DNA from: AC-32 sp963704005
Lineage (GTDB): Bacteria; Actinomycetota; Thermoleophilia; Gaiellales; Gaiellaceae
Direction of reading: 5' to 3'
Assembly: GCA_963704005.1 (NCBI GenBank)
Contig: CAVPGJ010000001.1
Coordinates: 372,001-436,000, forward strand
DNA: 64,000 nt
The position numbers and the translations under genes were made by a program. Position 1 is the stretch's first letter, and each line of letters starts with the position of its first letter. A model generated the notes under the pieces. It ran no database searches, was not told the origin of the DNA, and saw only the letters and a list, made by a program, of their open reading frames with translations. Below, one piece after another: positions 18,209 to 27,162 of this stretch.

Positions 18209-19362
18209 ACCAGAGAATGACTCGTGACCAGCTCCTGCGGCGGGGCGCCGTAGGTCTCGGTGCGCTCACGGTCCCGGGCCTGGTGGCGGCGTGCGGCGGC
18301 GGAGGCGGCTCCGGGAATGCCAGCGGCAAGGTCAACAACGTCCTCAACTTCGCGAACTGGGAGCTGTACATCGACACGCCGATGACGCTCAAAGCCGCCG
18401 GTATCGACAAGCCGACGACGCTGGAGCAGTTCACCAAGAAGACCGGGATCAAGGTCAACTACTACGAGGAGGTCAACTCCAACCCCGAGTACTTCGCGAA
18501 GGTGCAGGGGCGACTCTCGAAGGGAGAGGGAATCGGCCGCGACATCATCGTCTCGACCGACAACGACCGCTTCCTCGGCGAGTACATCGACAACAAGTGG
18601 GTGCAGAAGCTCGACAAGAGCCTGATCCCGAACATCAAGAACCTCATCCCGGCGCAGCAGCATCCTCCGTTCGACCCGAACCGCGACTACTCGCTTCCGT
18701 GGGCCTCCGGCATGGACGGCATCGCCTGGAACGAGGACGTTAGCGACCCAGTTACGTCCGTCAAGCAACTACTCGAGGATCCAAAGCTGAAGGGCAAGGT
18801 CGGGGTCTGGAACTCGATGGGGGACACGCTTGGGCTCATCATTCTCGAGAACGGGGACGATCCCGCGAACGTGACGGACGCTGTGTTCAACAACGCTATA
18901 GCGCGGGTCCAAAAGGCTGTGAACTCAGGACAGATCCGCAAGTTCTACGGCAATGACTACGCCGCGGCGCTGGACCGGGGGGACCTGGCGGCCACCATGG
19001 CGTGGTCGGGCGACATCCTGAACCTCGGCAATCCGAAACTGCACTGGGTCGTCGCCAAGCAGGGCGGGATCATCTGGACGGACAACATGCTCATCCCGCT
19101 CGGCGGGAGCGTCCCGACGGCGTCTACGTACATGAACTTCATGTACGACCCTGTGGTGTCTGCGCAATGGTCGGTCGGGTCCAACTACATCTCATCCGTC
19201 GAGGGGGTCAAGCAGGATGCGGTGAAGCTCGACCCGAAGGCGGCGAGCAACCAGCTCCTCTTCCCGACCGAGAAGACGCTCTCGCAGATGCATCAGAACG
19301 ATCCGAAGATGCTGACCAACCCCGACTACAACAAGAAGTGGCTGGCGGTTCAGGGGCAGTAG
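18205..19362 (+). CDS. potD: polyamine-type ABC substrate-binding lipoprotein
   Basis: 385 aa. N-terminus MNQRMTRDQLLRRGAVGLG with a twin-Arg-like RR and a lipobox ending LVAAC (Cys about residue 31), so it is exported and lipid-anchored. The mature part is the PotD/PotF fold: VLNFANWELYID, YYEEVNSNPEYFAKVQ, RDIIVSTDND and SGMDGIAWNED. The coupled permease/ATPase context indicates amine uptake. The precise ligand (putrescine, spermidine or another amine) cannot be read from the sequence. Confidence 0.9.
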   Translation: MNQRMTRDQLLRRGAVGLGALTVPGLVAACGGGGGSGNASGKVNNVLNFANWELYIDTPMTLKAAGIDKPTTLEQFTKKTGIKVNYYEEVNSNPEYFAKVQGRLSKGEGIGRDIIVSTDNDRFLGEYIDNKWVQKLDKSLIPNIKNLIPAQQHPPFDPNRDYSLPWASGMDGIAWNEDVSDPVTSVKQLLEDPKLKGKVGVWNSMGDTLGLIILENGDDPANVTDAVFNNAIARVQKAVNSGQIRKFYGNDYAAALDRGDLAATMAWSGDILNLGNPKLHWVVAKQGGIIWTDNMLIPLGGSVPTASTYMNFMYDPVVSAQWSVGSNYISSVEGVKQDAVKLDPKAASNQLLFPTEKTLSQMHQNDPKMLTNPDYNKKWLAVQGQ

Positions 19363-19368
19363 TCAGCC

Positions 19369-20226
19369 GTGGGTGAGTTTCTGCACCGACACAAGGGCCT
19401 CACGCCCTACCTGCTTCTCGCGCCGGGGATGCTGTGGCTCACCCTCTTCTTCCTGGTGCCGATGGGGTTCCTCGGCTACCAGTCCCTCCAGTCGGGGCTC
19501 TTCCCGCACTTCCACTTCACCTGGGCGTTCTCGAACTTCTCGACCGCGCTCTCGGACTACCACACGCAGCTGATCCGCTCGTTCGTGTACGCGGGTATCG
19601 CGACCGTCGCCTGCCTGGTGCTCGCGTACCCGCTTGTCTACTGGATCGCGTTCCGGGCCGGGCCGTGGCGGAACCTGTTCCTCTTGTTCATCGTCGCGCC
19701 GTTCTTCGTCACCTACCTCGTGAGGACGCTCGCCTGGCTCAACATCCTCGCCGACCAGGGGCCGGTCGTCCGCATCCTGCGCGACATCCACGTGCTCGGG
19801 CCCAACGGCAGGCTGCTGGCGACGACCTTCGCGGTCGTCGCCGGGATCACCTACAACTTCTTTCCCTTCATGGCGCTGCCGATCTACGTCTCGCTCGAGC
19901 AGATCGACCCGCGGCTCCTGGAGGCGGCGAAGGATCTCTACGCGTCCCCGACGAAGGCGTTCATGCGGGTGACGGTGCCGCTCTCGATGCCGGGAATCGT
20001 CGCGGGAACGCTATTGACGTTCATCCCGGCCGCCGGGGACTTCATCAACGCCGCGCTGCTGGGGACGCCCAACCAGTCGATGATCGGGAACGTCATCCAG
20101 GCGAAGTTCCTGGAGTCGCTCGACTATCCGACCGCCGCCTCGCTCTCCTTCATCCTGATGGGGACGATCCTGATCATGCTGCTCATCTACGCCAAGGTCG
20201 TCGGCTCGGAGAAGTTGACGGGATGA
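19369..20226 (+). CDS. potB: polyamine-type ABC permease B
   Basis: 285 aa, about six transmembrane helices. The cytoplasmic coupling loop that contacts the ATPase is present (ARDL-type EAAKDLYASPTKAFMRVTVP). GTG start 7 nt after potD. Its stop overlaps the ATG of potC. It forms the membrane channel with the next gene product. Confidence 0.9.
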   Translation: MGEFLHRHKGLTPYLLLAPGMLWLTLFFLVPMGFLGYQSLQSGLFPHFHFTWAFSNFSTALSDYHTQLIRSFVYAGIATVACLVLAYPLVYWIAFRAGPWRNLFLLFIVAPFFVTYLVRTLAWLNILADQGPVVRILRDIHVLGPNGRLLATTFAVVAGITYNFFPFMALPIYVSLEQIDPRLLEAAKDLYASPTKAFMRVTVPLSMPGIVAGTLLTFIPAAGDFINAALLGTPNQSMIGNVIQAKFLESLDYPTAASLSFILMGTILIMLLIYAKVVGSEKLTG

Positions 20227-21089
20227 CCACCGCAGTCGAGACGCTGGCAAGCCCGCCGCGCCCGAGCGTGGCGAGCCGCGCGTGGCGGTTCGTCGGGCGG
20301 CACGCGCTGACGGTGTACGCGATCCTCGCGGTCGGCTACCTGATCGTCCCGATCGCGGTCGTGATCATGTTCTCGTTCAACCATCCGCCCGGCCGCTTCA
20401 ACTACGTCTGGCACGCGTTCACGTTCGACAACTGGATCCACTGGAACTCCGTGCTCGGGATCCAGGGCGCCCTCGAGAAGTCGCTCGAGGTCGCCCTGCT
20501 CTCCACGTTCGTCGCCACCGCGCTCGGAACGATGATCGCGCTCGCGATCGTGCGGCACCGGTTCCACGGGCGCGGGGCGACGAATGTCGTGGTCTTCCTC
20601 CCGATGTCGACGCCCGAGATCGTCTTGGGCTCCTCGCTCCTGGCGCTCTTCCTGAACGATCAGAACACGATCCAGCTCGGGTTCTGGACGATCTTCATCG
20701 CCCACGTGATGTTCATCATCAGCTTCGTGGTCGTGACGGTGAAGGCCCGTCTGATCGGGTTCGACAGGCACCTGGAAGAAGCGGCGATGGATCTTGGCGC
20801 GAATGAGTGGATGACCTTCCAGAAGGTGACGCTGCCGCTGCTTGCTCCCGCGATCCTCGCGGCGGGGCTCCTGGGCTTCGCGCTCTCCATCGACGACTTC
20901 GTGATCACGTACCTCAACGCGGGGCCGGTACAGACGTTCCCGATCTTCGTCTGGGGGATCGCGAGGGTCGCGGTGCCGCCGCAGGTGAACGTCGTGGCGA
21001 GCGCGATCTTCCTGGTGGCGATCATTCTGGGCCTCGCGAACGTCGTCTGGCAATACCGATCCGCCAAGTCCACGAGAGGAGCAGCATGA
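20223..21089 (+). CDS. potC: polyamine-type ABC permease C
   Basis: 288 aa, about six membrane helices with the EAA loop LEEAAMDLGANEWMTFQKVT and the PotC-like segment LSIDDFVITYLNAGPVQTFP. ATG start overlaps the potB stop and its stop overlaps the aminotransferase start, so import and catabolism are translationally linked. Confidence 0.9.
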   Translation: MTTAVETLASPPRPSVASRAWRFVGRHALTVYAILAVGYLIVPIAVVIMFSFNHPPGRFNYVWHAFTFDNWIHWNSVLGIQGALEKSLEVALLSTFVATALGTMIALAIVRHRFHGRGATNVVVFLPMSTPEIVLGSSLLALFLNDQNTIQLGFWTIFIAHVMFIISFVVVTVKARLIGFDRHLEEAAMDLGANEWMTFQKVTLPLLAPAILAAGLLGFALSIDDFVITYLNAGPVQTFPIFVWGIARVAVPPQVNVVASAIFLVAIILGLANVVWQYRSAKSTRGAA

Positions 21090-22468
21090 CGACCACGTCC
21101 GCGGGCCTCTCGCCTGCCGAGCTGCAGAAGGCCGCGCGCGATCACCTCTGGCTGCACTTCACGCGCATGGGCGGCTACGCCGAGTCCGACGTGCCCGTGA
21201 TCGTCCGTGGGGACGGCTGCTACCTCGAGGACTCGAACGGCAAGCGCTACCTGGACGCACTCGCGGGCCTCTTCGCCGTGCAGATCGGCTACTCGTACGG
21301 AGACGAGATCGGCCAGGCGGCGCACGAGCAGATGCGCGAGCTGCCCTTCTACACGAACTGGTCGTACGCGCACCCGCGCGCGATCGAGCTCGCGGCGGAG
21401 GTGGCGTCGCTCGCGCCCGGCGACCTGAACCGCGTCTTCTTCGTGTCGGGCGGCTCCGAGGCGGTCGAGTCGGCCTGGAAGCTCGCGCGGCAGTTCCACC
21501 AGGCCCGCGGCGAGCGGCGCTGGAAGGCGGTCTCGCGCCGCACCGCCTACCACGGGACGACGATGGGCGCGCTCTCGATCAACGGCATCGCGGCGCTGCG
21601 TGCGCCCTTCGAGCCGCTCGTCCCGGACGTGATCCACGTCCGCAACACCGCCCGCTTCCACCGGCCGGCCGACGAGAGCGAAGAGGAGTTCACCGCCTTC
21701 CTGCTCGAGGACCTCGAGTCGGCGATCCTCCAGGCCGGCCCCGAGACGGTGGCGATGGTGATGATGGAGCCGGTCCAGAACGCGGGCGGCGCGCTGACCC
21801 CGCCGGCGGGCTACTGGCGGGGCGTGCGCGAGATCTGCGACCGCTACCAGATCCTGCTCTGCGCGGACGAGGTGATCACCGGCTTCGGCCGCCTCGGCGC
21901 CTGGTTCGGCTCGGACCTTTACGACATCCGGCCCGACCTCGTCACCTGCGCCAAGGGCCTCTCGTCGGCCTACGCCGCAATCGGGGCGGTCGTTGCGGCC
22001 GACCACGTGATCGAGCCGTTCATGGGCGAGAAGCAGATGTACGCACACGGGGTCACCTTCGGCGGCCACCCGGTGATGGCGGCGATCGCGCTCAAGAACC
22101 TCGAGATCATGAAGCGGGAGCGGATCGTCGAGCGGGTGCGCGACAACGAGGAGGCTTTCCGCTCGACCCTTGCTCAGCTGCTCGAGATCCCGATCGTCGG
22201 GGACCTGCGCGGGGCCGGCTACTTCTGGGCGCTGGAGCTCGTCAAGGACAAGGAGACGAAGGCCGGCTTCACGGACGAGGAGTCGGAGTCGCTGCTGCGC
22301 GGGTTCCTCTCGCCGGAGTTCTTCGCGCGCGGGCTGATCTGCCGTTCGGACGACCGCGGCGACCCGGTGGTGCAGATCTGTCCGCCGCTGATCGCGGGCC
22401 AGGCCGAGTTCGACGAGATGACCGGCATCATCGGCGACGTGCTGACGGAGGCTTCGCAGCGGATCTGA
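21086..22468 (+). CDS. class III aminotransferase (putrescine/omega-amino acid type)
   Basis: 460 aa, PLP-dependent. Substrate-binding LAGLFAVQIGYSYGDEI, phosphate-binding SGGSEAVESAWKLARQFH, AYHGTTMGALSINGI, the Asp of CADEVITGFGR, and the Schiff-base Lys in TCAKGLSSAYAAIGA (about residue 289). Coupled to potC, so the most likely substrate is the amine imported by the transporter, with pyruvate as acceptor, giving the aldehyde that the 12.4-kb dehydrogenase would oxidise. A taurine- or beta-alanine-type substrate is an alternative. A REP-like element begins directly after its stop. Confidence 0.88.
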   Translation: MTTTSAGLSPAELQKAARDHLWLHFTRMGGYAESDVPVIVRGDGCYLEDSNGKRYLDALAGLFAVQIGYSYGDEIGQAAHEQMRELPFYTNWSYAHPRAIELAAEVASLAPGDLNRVFFVSGGSEAVESAWKLARQFHQARGERRWKAVSRRTAYHGTTMGALSINGIAALRAPFEPLVPDVIHVRNTARFHRPADESEEEFTAFLLEDLESAILQAGPETVAMVMMEPVQNAGGALTPPAGYWRGVREICDRYQILLCADEVITGFGRLGAWFGSDLYDIRPDLVTCAKGLSSAYAAIGAVVAADHVIEPFMGEKQMYAHGVTFGGHPVMAAIALKNLEIMKRERIVERVRDNEEAFRSTLAQLLEIPIVGDLRGAGYFWALELVKDKETKAGFTDEESESLLRGFLSPEFFARGLICRSDDRGDPVVQICPPLIAGQAEFDEMTGIIGDVLTEASQRI

Positions 22469-22539
22469 GGCGTCGCTTGCGATGTCGACATCAGGGCGCG
22501 CGAGCTTTGCTCGTGCGTCCGTCTGAAATGACCGGTCGA
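22469..22539 (+). repeat. REP-like double-hairpin element, copy A
   Basis: Hairpin 1 GGCGTCGC-TT-GCGATGTC, hairpin 2 around GCGCGAGC-TTT-GCTCGTGCG, then the conserved tail GTCTGAAATGACCGGTCGA. It starts at the base after the aminotransferase stop and ends just before the FAD oxidase gene, so it sits within an operon-like junction. Confidence 0.7.
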
Positions 22540-22556
22540 TGCGCTTGGATTGGTCC

Positions 22557-23948
22557 ATGCGGCTAGGAGACGTCTGGTGGCTCGACGAGGCACTGGCCGC
22601 CGGGCTGGGAGGCGAGCCGGCGCCTGCGCTCGAGGGTGACGTCGAGGCCGACGTCGCGATCGTCGGCGGCGGTTACACGGGGCTCTGGACGGCGCTGGCC
22701 CTGGTCGAGCGCGAGCCGTCGCTGCGCGTGGTGGTGCTCGAGGCCGAGGAGTGCGGCCGCGGGCCGAGCGGGCGCAACGGCGGCTTCCTGCACGGCTACT
22801 GGAGCCACCTGCCGCGGCTGCGAGAGCGTTTCGGGGACGAGGGCGCCCTGGCCGTCGCGCGGGCGGGCGAGGGAATCGTCCGCGGCGTGCGCGCCTTCGC
22901 CGAGTCGAGCGGCGCCGACTTCTGGCTCCGCGAGGCCGGGATGCTGCGCGTGTCGGCCGCGCCCGCCCAGGACGCCTCGATCGGCGACGAGGCCGAGGCG
23001 GCGCAGGAGCTCGGCGTGCCGGAGGAAGCCGTTCCGCTCTCGCGCGAAGAGCTGGCCGAACGGGTCCGATCGTCGGTCTTCCGGTCGGGTGTCTTCTTGC
23101 GGGACGGCGCCACGATCCAGCCGGCGCGCCTCGTGCTCTCGCTGCGGCGGGAGGCGCTTGCGAAGGTGGAGGTGCACGAGCATTCGCGGGTGACGCAGAT
23201 CGACGACGGCCGCGTTGCGACTCCGCATGGGTCGGTCCGCGCGCGAGAGGTGGTCGTGGCGGTGAACGCGGCCGCGGCCGGCTGGAAGCCGCTGCGCCGG
23301 CGCCTGACCGTCTTCGGCAGCTACGTCGTCCTGACCGAGCCCGTCCCGGAGCTCCTCGAGCAGATCGGCTGGACCGGGGGAGAGGCGATCTTCGACGGGC
23401 GCATGTTCCTGCACTACTTCCGCACGACGAACGACGGGCGCGTGCTGATGGGCAGCGGCTCGGGGCCGATCGGCTTCGGCGGGAAGCTCGACAAGCGCTT
23501 CACACACGACGAGCCGACCGTCGCGCGGGCCGAGCACGGCCTGCGGCGGCTGCTGCCCGGGCTCGCGGAGGCCAAGGTGACGCACGCCTGGGGCGGGCCG
23601 ATCGACGTCTCGTCCGACCACCTGCCGTTCTTCGGCACCGTGCCCGGGATGCGGATCCACTACGGAGCGGGCTATTCCGGGCACGGCGCCGGGCCGAGCT
23701 GGCTGGGCGGCCAGATCCTGGCGCGCCTCGCGCTCGGCGTCGACGACGAGCTGACGCGCCTGCCCCTCGTCACGCGCCGGGTGCCGAAGCTGCCGCCCGA
23801 GCCGATCCGCCGCCTGGGTGGCGGCGTCGTCCGCGCCGCGATCATGGCCTGCGAGGAGGCCGAGGAAGAGGAGCGCCGCCCGCCGCTCCCGGCTCGAGTC
23901 GGCGCCGCCCTACCGCGCCTGCTCGGCCTGCGAATCGGCACGCGCTAG
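22557..23948 (+). CDS. FAD-dependent amine oxidoreductase (PuuB/DAO-like)
   Basis: 463 aa, DAO superfamily. Dinucleotide-binding VAIVGGGYTGLWTALAL (about residues 32-48), the E of VVVLEAEECG, the GRGPSGRNGGFLHGYWSHL flavin loop, and a C-terminal GAGYSGHGAGPSWLGGQILA. These are features of gamma-glutamylputrescine oxidase and related glycine/sarcosine oxidases. Start chosen at ATG 22557. ATG 22539 lies within the REP tail and has no ribosome site. In this island it probably oxidises an imported amine. No glutamate-putrescine ligase is nearby, so the PuuA-PuuB route is incomplete here. Confidence 0.85.
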   Translation: MRLGDVWWLDEALAAGLGGEPAPALEGDVEADVAIVGGGYTGLWTALALVEREPSLRVVVLEAEECGRGPSGRNGGFLHGYWSHLPRLRERFGDEGALAVARAGEGIVRGVRAFAESSGADFWLREAGMLRVSAAPAQDASIGDEAEAAQELGVPEEAVPLSREELAERVRSSVFRSGVFLRDGATIQPARLVLSLRREALAKVEVHEHSRVTQIDDGRVATPHGSVRAREVVVAVNAAAAGWKPLRRRLTVFGSYVVLTEPVPELLEQIGWTGGEAIFDGRMFLHYFRTTNDGRVLMGSGSGPIGFGGKLDKRFTHDEPTVARAEHGLRRLLPGLAEAKVTHAWGGPIDVSSDHLPFFGTVPGMRIHYGAGYSGHGAGPSWLGGQILARLALGVDDELTRLPLVTRRVPKLPPEPIRRLGGGVVRAAIMACEEAEEEERRPPLPARVGAALPRLLGLRIGTR

Positions 23949-23950
23949 CC

Positions 23951-24017
23951 CTGTGGATCGTTAGTCACACACTCGACACGCTTTGCCCTTGACAAAAAAA
24001 GGTGTCGGACACCGTTT
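23951..24017 (+). repeat. dispersed 67-bp repeat with GGTGTCGGACACC palindrome, copy 2
   Basis: Begins 3 nt after the FAD oxidase stop. CTGTGGAT, then ACACGCTTTGCCCTTGACA, seven further A, palindrome 24001-24013, GTTT. Its relation to copy 1 at 4770-4836 is end to end, with substitutions concentrated in the central spacer. Confidence 0.65.
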
Positions 24018-24142
24018 CGGCCCGTTTCCGTCCGTTTCGGCACTCCAAGTCCCTCGTCCGAGGGATCACCGGCGCGGGCCGAGCCCCGATTCTGTTCCTG
24101 TGAATCAGTAGAGCCCAGCGGCCGGGCTCGTCCTAGGACTGA

Positions 24143-27031
24143 ATGGCCGTCAACCGCAAACTCCTAGCCGCCACCTTCGCCGCCATCGCCTTCCTGACGG
24201 CAGGCCCCGCACGCGCGGCGCTCAGCCCGCCGAGCGCGACCGCGCCCGCGGCCGGCGTCACGGTCGCGTTTCTGCCGGCCTTTGTCTGGACGGCGGTCGC
24301 CAAGGCCGACCACTACGAGTTCCAGATCAGCGCCGACCCCGGCATGGCCTCGCCGGTCCTCGGCGGCGGCAAGGACGACTTCACCACCAGCAACACGCGC
24401 GCGACCCTCACGCAGACCATCCCGAACGGGACCTACTACTGGCATGTCCGCGCCGTCGGCGCCGATGGCTCGATCTCTGCGTGGACGCCGACGCGCGCCT
24501 TCACCAAGCTCTGGAACCTGAAGCCGGCGATCCAGACGCCCGGCGCCGGCGCGTCCCTGACCTTTCCCACCAACCCGGTCGTCCTGCGCTGGTCGGGGAT
24601 CCCAGGCGCCGCCCAGTACCTCGTCCCCGTCGCGAGCGACCCGCTGCTCGGCTCGATCGTCTTCCGCTACTCGAACCAGGACGACCCGAGCGGCCCGCCC
24701 AACGTCGCCGCCACCTCGGCGGCGATCGCGTCGCCGCTGGCGCCCGACACCTACTACTGGGCCGTTCAGCCGGTCGACGCCGAGGGCAACCGCGGCGTGG
24801 CGACGCCGGTCACGACCTTCAGCTGGGTCTGGCCCTCGGCGACCGTTCCGCAGGTGACCGACCTCGACCCCTCGGCGGCGGTCTTCGACCCGAAGTTCTC
24901 GTGGAACCCGGTTCCCGGCGCGGCCCGCTACGAAGTCGAGATCAACCCGTCGGTCGACTTCGCGCCCGGCTCGAAGGTCTGCTGCACAGGGACGACGATC
25001 GCCACCTCGCTCTCCCCGCCGAAGGTCTTCAAGAACGACACCTACCACTGGCGTGTGCGCGCGATCGACGCGGACGGGAATGCAGGGGTCTGGAACGTCG
25101 GGCCCGTCTTCCAGAAGACGTTCGACAACGTTCCCCCCGAGACCGCTCCCAGCATCAAGAACCTGCGCATGCGCGACAACACCGGCGACCCGGGCATCGA
25201 CCTCGACCCGGACACGCCCGGCTACCAGACGAAGGTGCCGATCGTGACCTGGAACCCGGTACCCGGCGCTTCGGCGTACCGGGTCGAGGTTGCGCCGTAC
25301 GACACCGACACGAGCCAGTGCAACTGGACGGCGCCGGAGAACCACTGGGACGTCTCGACCGCGGTGAACGCCTGGACGCCGCTCGGCGAGAACTGGAACG
25401 GGCACAAGCCGTACGGGGACTCGCTCGAGGTCGCGAACGAGCTCGTCACCCTCGCCGTCGGCACCTACTGCGTCCGGGTCCGGGCCCGCACCGACCGCGA
25501 CACCAATTCGCAGGACGTCTACGGCGACTACACCTACCTCGACGACGGTACCGGCCGCGGGACCGCATTCGAGTGGACGGGCTATCCGACGACCGTGTCG
25601 GCCGGCTGCTCCGGCTACCTCTGCTCCGGCGACTACCTGACGCCGGCGGCCCACGTCGTCGAGACCAGGACGCCGTACTTCACCTGGAACCCGATCGCCG
25701 GCGCCCAGAGCTACTTCGTGCTCGTCTCGAAGGACGCGAACTTCACCTCGATCATCGACTACGGCTTCACGCACGTCCCGGCCTACGCGCCCCGCACCGG
25801 GAGCACGGTGCGCACCTACACGGACGAGACCACCTCGTACTACTGGGCCGTGCTTCCGGCGCAGGGCTTCGACGGCAGCCTCGCCAAGGGCGACCCGCTC
25901 AGCGCGGCTTGGTCCGACTTCCAGAAGCAGTCGACTCCGCCGTCGCTGCTCTCGCCGAGCGCGGGCCAGGTCTTCCTCGACCAGCCGACCTTCCGCTGGA
26001 GCCCGGCCGAGGGCGCGCGCCGCTACCGGCTGCAGGTGGCCTCGGACACGAGCTTCAGCAACCTGCTCGACGACGTCACGACCGACGGCACCTCCTACTC
26101 GAGCAATACGACCTACCCGGCCGACACCGTCCTCTACTGGCGCGTCCGCCCCGACGACGAGAACCTGACCGCCCTCACCTGGTCGCCGGTCGGCACCTTC
26201 CAGAAGACGCTCCCCGTCCCGGTGCCGAGCGCCTCGAACCCGACCTCGGGCGACATGCTGCCCGTCTGGTCGTGGGCGCCCGTGCAGGGAGCCTCCTCCT
26301 ACGACGTGGAGGTCGACCAGCCCGACGGGACGCACAAGGTGTTCAGCAAGCTGCGCTCGCCGGTGATCTCGTTCATCAAGATGACCGGAACCGGCATCTG
26401 GCACTGGCGCGTCCGAGCAGAGTTCCCGCAGGCCACGTCCGGCTCGACCCCGGGTTCCTATTCGGCCCTGCGCGCCTTCACGCGGACGATCAGCCAGCCG
26501 GTAAACCTGCAGACCGACAGCGGCAACGACCACGTCCTGCTGAGCTGGAGCCCGCGGATCGGCGTCAAGGACTACCGCGTCGAGATCGCGTCGACGCCGG
26601 ACTTCAGCGCGTCCGTCGAGGACGTCACGACCGACAACACGAGCTTCGCGCCGACGATGACGCGGGCGGGCTACTCGGCAGGCGGCGCGCTCCTGTGGCG
26701 CGTCGCGGGGATCGACCAGGACGGCAACCAGGGCGACTGGTCGCAGGTGCAGCAGATCAAGCTCCAGCCCAAGCTGAAGGTGAGCGTCATCGGGCTGCTC
26801 CGGCACAAACGCTCCGGCCGACTGAGCGTGTCGGTGGGGGACGGCAGCGGCCGGCGCCTGGCCAAGGTTCTCATCCGCATCTCGGGCAAGGGGATCAAGA
26901 CCCGCTCGGCCCGGACCAACGCCCAGGGTCGCGTGTCGTTCAAGCTGAAGCCGAAGAAGCGCGGCAAGCTGCTCGTCACCGCCTCCCGCCCCGGCTACCA
27001 GACCGCGTACGGCTCGGTGACGGTCAAGTGA
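24143..27031 (+). CDS. large secreted protein of about eight Fn3-like repeats
   Basis: 962 aa. Signal peptide LLAATFAAIAFLTAGPARAA. About eight repeats of a fibronectin-III-like fold follow, each opening with FxW-x-P-V-x-GA-x-x-Y-x-V (for example FSWNPVPGAARYEVEI, FTWNPIAGAQSYFVLV, FRWSPAEGARRYRLQV) and closing with YYW-x-VRAxDADG. The C-terminal 85 residues are a basic Ig/carboxypeptidase-regulatory-like domain (KVLIRISGKGIKTRSA, RGKLLVTASRPGYQT). No catalytic site and no sortase or anchor signal are seen. It is likely a surface or secreted adhesion or scaffold protein. Its stop overlaps a tiny downstream gene. Confidence 0.8.
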   Translation: MAVNRKLLAATFAAIAFLTAGPARAALSPPSATAPAAGVTVAFLPAFVWTAVAKADHYEFQISADPGMASPVLGGGKDDFTTSNTRATLTQTIPNGTYYWHVRAVGADGSISAWTPTRAFTKLWNLKPAIQTPGAGASLTFPTNPVVLRWSGIPGAAQYLVPVASDPLLGSIVFRYSNQDDPSGPPNVAATSAAIASPLAPDTYYWAVQPVDAEGNRGVATPVTTFSWVWPSATVPQVTDLDPSAAVFDPKFSWNPVPGAARYEVEINPSVDFAPGSKVCCTGTTIATSLSPPKVFKNDTYHWRVRAIDADGNAGVWNVGPVFQKTFDNVPPETAPSIKNLRMRDNTGDPGIDLDPDTPGYQTKVPIVTWNPVPGASAYRVEVAPYDTDTSQCNWTAPENHWDVSTAVNAWTPLGENWNGHKPYGDSLEVANELVTLAVGTYCVRVRARTDRDTNSQDVYGDYTYLDDGTGRGTAFEWTGYPTTVSAGCSGYLCSGDYLTPAAHVVETRTPYFTWNPIAGAQSYFVLVSKDANFTSIIDYGFTHVPAYAPRTGSTVRTYTDETTSYYWAVLPAQGFDGSLAKGDPLSAAWSDFQKQSTPPSLLSPSAGQVFLDQPTFRWSPAEGARRYRLQVASDTSFSNLLDDVTTDGTSYSSNTTYPADTVLYWRVRPDDENLTALTWSPVGTFQKTLPVPVPSASNPTSGDMLPVWSWAPVQGASSYDVEVDQPDGTHKVFSKLRSPVISFIKMTGTGIWHWRVRAEFPQATSGSTPGSYSALRAFTRTISQPVNLQTDSGNDHVLLSWSPRIGVKDYRVEIASTPDFSASVEDVTTDNTSFAPTMTRAGYSAGGALLWRVAGIDQDGNQGDWSQVQQIKLQPKLKVSVIGLLRHKRSGRLSVSVGDGSGRRLAKVLIRISGKGIKTRSARTNAQGRVSFKLKPKKRGKLLVTASRPGYQTAYGSVTVK

Positions 27032-27153
27032 AGCGCGAGCCGCAGACCAAGCGCCCCGTCCTGCGCCCGGTCCGTGACGAACAGCGCCGCATCTGGCGCG
27101 TCTTCCAGCACGCCCGCCCGGTCGTCCCGGCGCAGCCGCGCTTCACGACCTGA
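27028..27153 (+). CDS. 41-aa basic protein coupled to the Fn3-repeat protein
   Basis: GTG overlapping the stop of the repeat protein (GTGA). MKREPQTKRPVLRPVRDEQR then RIWRVFQHARPVVPAQPRFT. Very basic, no hydrophobic segment. The coupling suggests joint expression. Function unknown, and it may be a chance frame, though its four-base overlap is typical of real genes here. Confidence 0.45.
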   Translation: MKREPQTKRPVLRPVRDEQRRIWRVFQHARPVVPAQPRFTT

Positions 27154-27162
27154 GCGCGGGCG

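Noticed and set aside
24164..26806. Very long minus-strand open frame opposite the Fn3-repeat gene
   Set aside because: Arg/Val-rich composition with no domain, produced by the strong GC third-position bias of the real plus-strand gene.
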